This document shows, piece by piece, positions 63,256-64,000 of a stretch of DNA of 64,000 bases. The stretch lies in contig JAIXUS010000025.1 in the NCBI GenBank assembly GCA_027483445.1, positions 1 to 64,000 of the forward strand. Direction: 5' to 3'. The notes under the pieces are model-generated. The model was not told where the DNA came from. It saw nothing but the letters and a program-made list of their open reading frames with translations, and did no database searches. The DNA is from Bacteroidota bacterium (GTDB lineage: Bacteria; Bacteroidota; Bacteroidia; M30B66). Position 1 is the stretch's first letter. Each line of letters opens with the position of its first letter. The position numbers and the translations under genes are program-made.

Positions 63256-64000
<745 letters not shown>

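Overview
The window looks like a chromosome segment of a Bacteroidota bacterium, probably near Flavobacteriales. The basis is a set of secreted proteins with signal peptides and Por/T9SS-type C-terminal sorting domains, FISUMP-domain proteins, a DUF4249 lipoprotein next to a TonB-dependent receptor, a three-piece PntAA/PntAB/PntB transhydrogenase, and several promoters of the Bacteroidota type (TTG, about 19-20 nt, TAnnTTTG). I saw no rRNA, tRNA or CRISPR array.

Layout. 1-3.3 kb: secreted FISUMP/T9SS proteins and an S23-type four-helix-bundle protein. 3.9-14 kb: core genes clpC, gyrA, a TPR protein, accD, rpsO and pnp. 15-19 kb: M1 aminopeptidase, isoaspartyl peptidase and cyclophilin in a tight minus-strand run. 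19-25 kb: a Gln-rich DUF4476 protein, cdaA (c-di-AMP synthase), a membrane protein, and pntAA-pntAB-pntB. 25-37 kb: a DUF5519/CoA-binding pair, a TonB receptor with DUF4249 lipoprotein, trxB, rlpA-like, an epimerase, fabH, a T9SS-like protein, an AraC regulator, and an AldB-type aldehyde dehydrogenase.

37.9-55.05 kb is the main find: an integron-type gene-cassette array with no integrase in the window (a CALIN-like locus). Ten sites of about 120-135 bp separate AT-rich, same-strand genes. Nine sites belong to one family and one to a second family. Each can fold as an imperfect hairpin with attC architecture (outer ...TAAC/GTTA... boxes, unpaired spacers, inner CGCATAA/TTATGCG-type boxes). The strongest evidence is that the first bases of most cassettes are the reverse complement of the bases just before their own 3' site. 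This is the sequence signature expected when cassettes circularise by attC recombination. The pairing fails for cassettes 2 and 6, weakly holds for 5, and is good for 1, 3, 4, 7, 8, 9 and 10. Cargo includes ParDE-like and MntA/HepT toxin-antitoxin pairs, a decayed PIN toxin with a large partner, a six-gene TerY-P-like module (vWA, PP2C, kinase), an AAA ATPase, a HEPN-like protein, and two secreted proteins.

55.2-60.5 kb: a KdpD-like kinase and KdpE-like regulator, then a Kup potassium transporter and a beta-barrel porin, a plausible potassium-response locus. 61-64 kb: two copies of a dispersed repeat with DnaA-box-like ends (a third is at 14.6 kb), a second aldehyde dehydrogenase, a YjdJ-like gene interrupted by an amber codon, a YjdI-like Fe-S protein, and the start of a thiolase. 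A second dispersed repeat family follows intrinsic terminators at four places.
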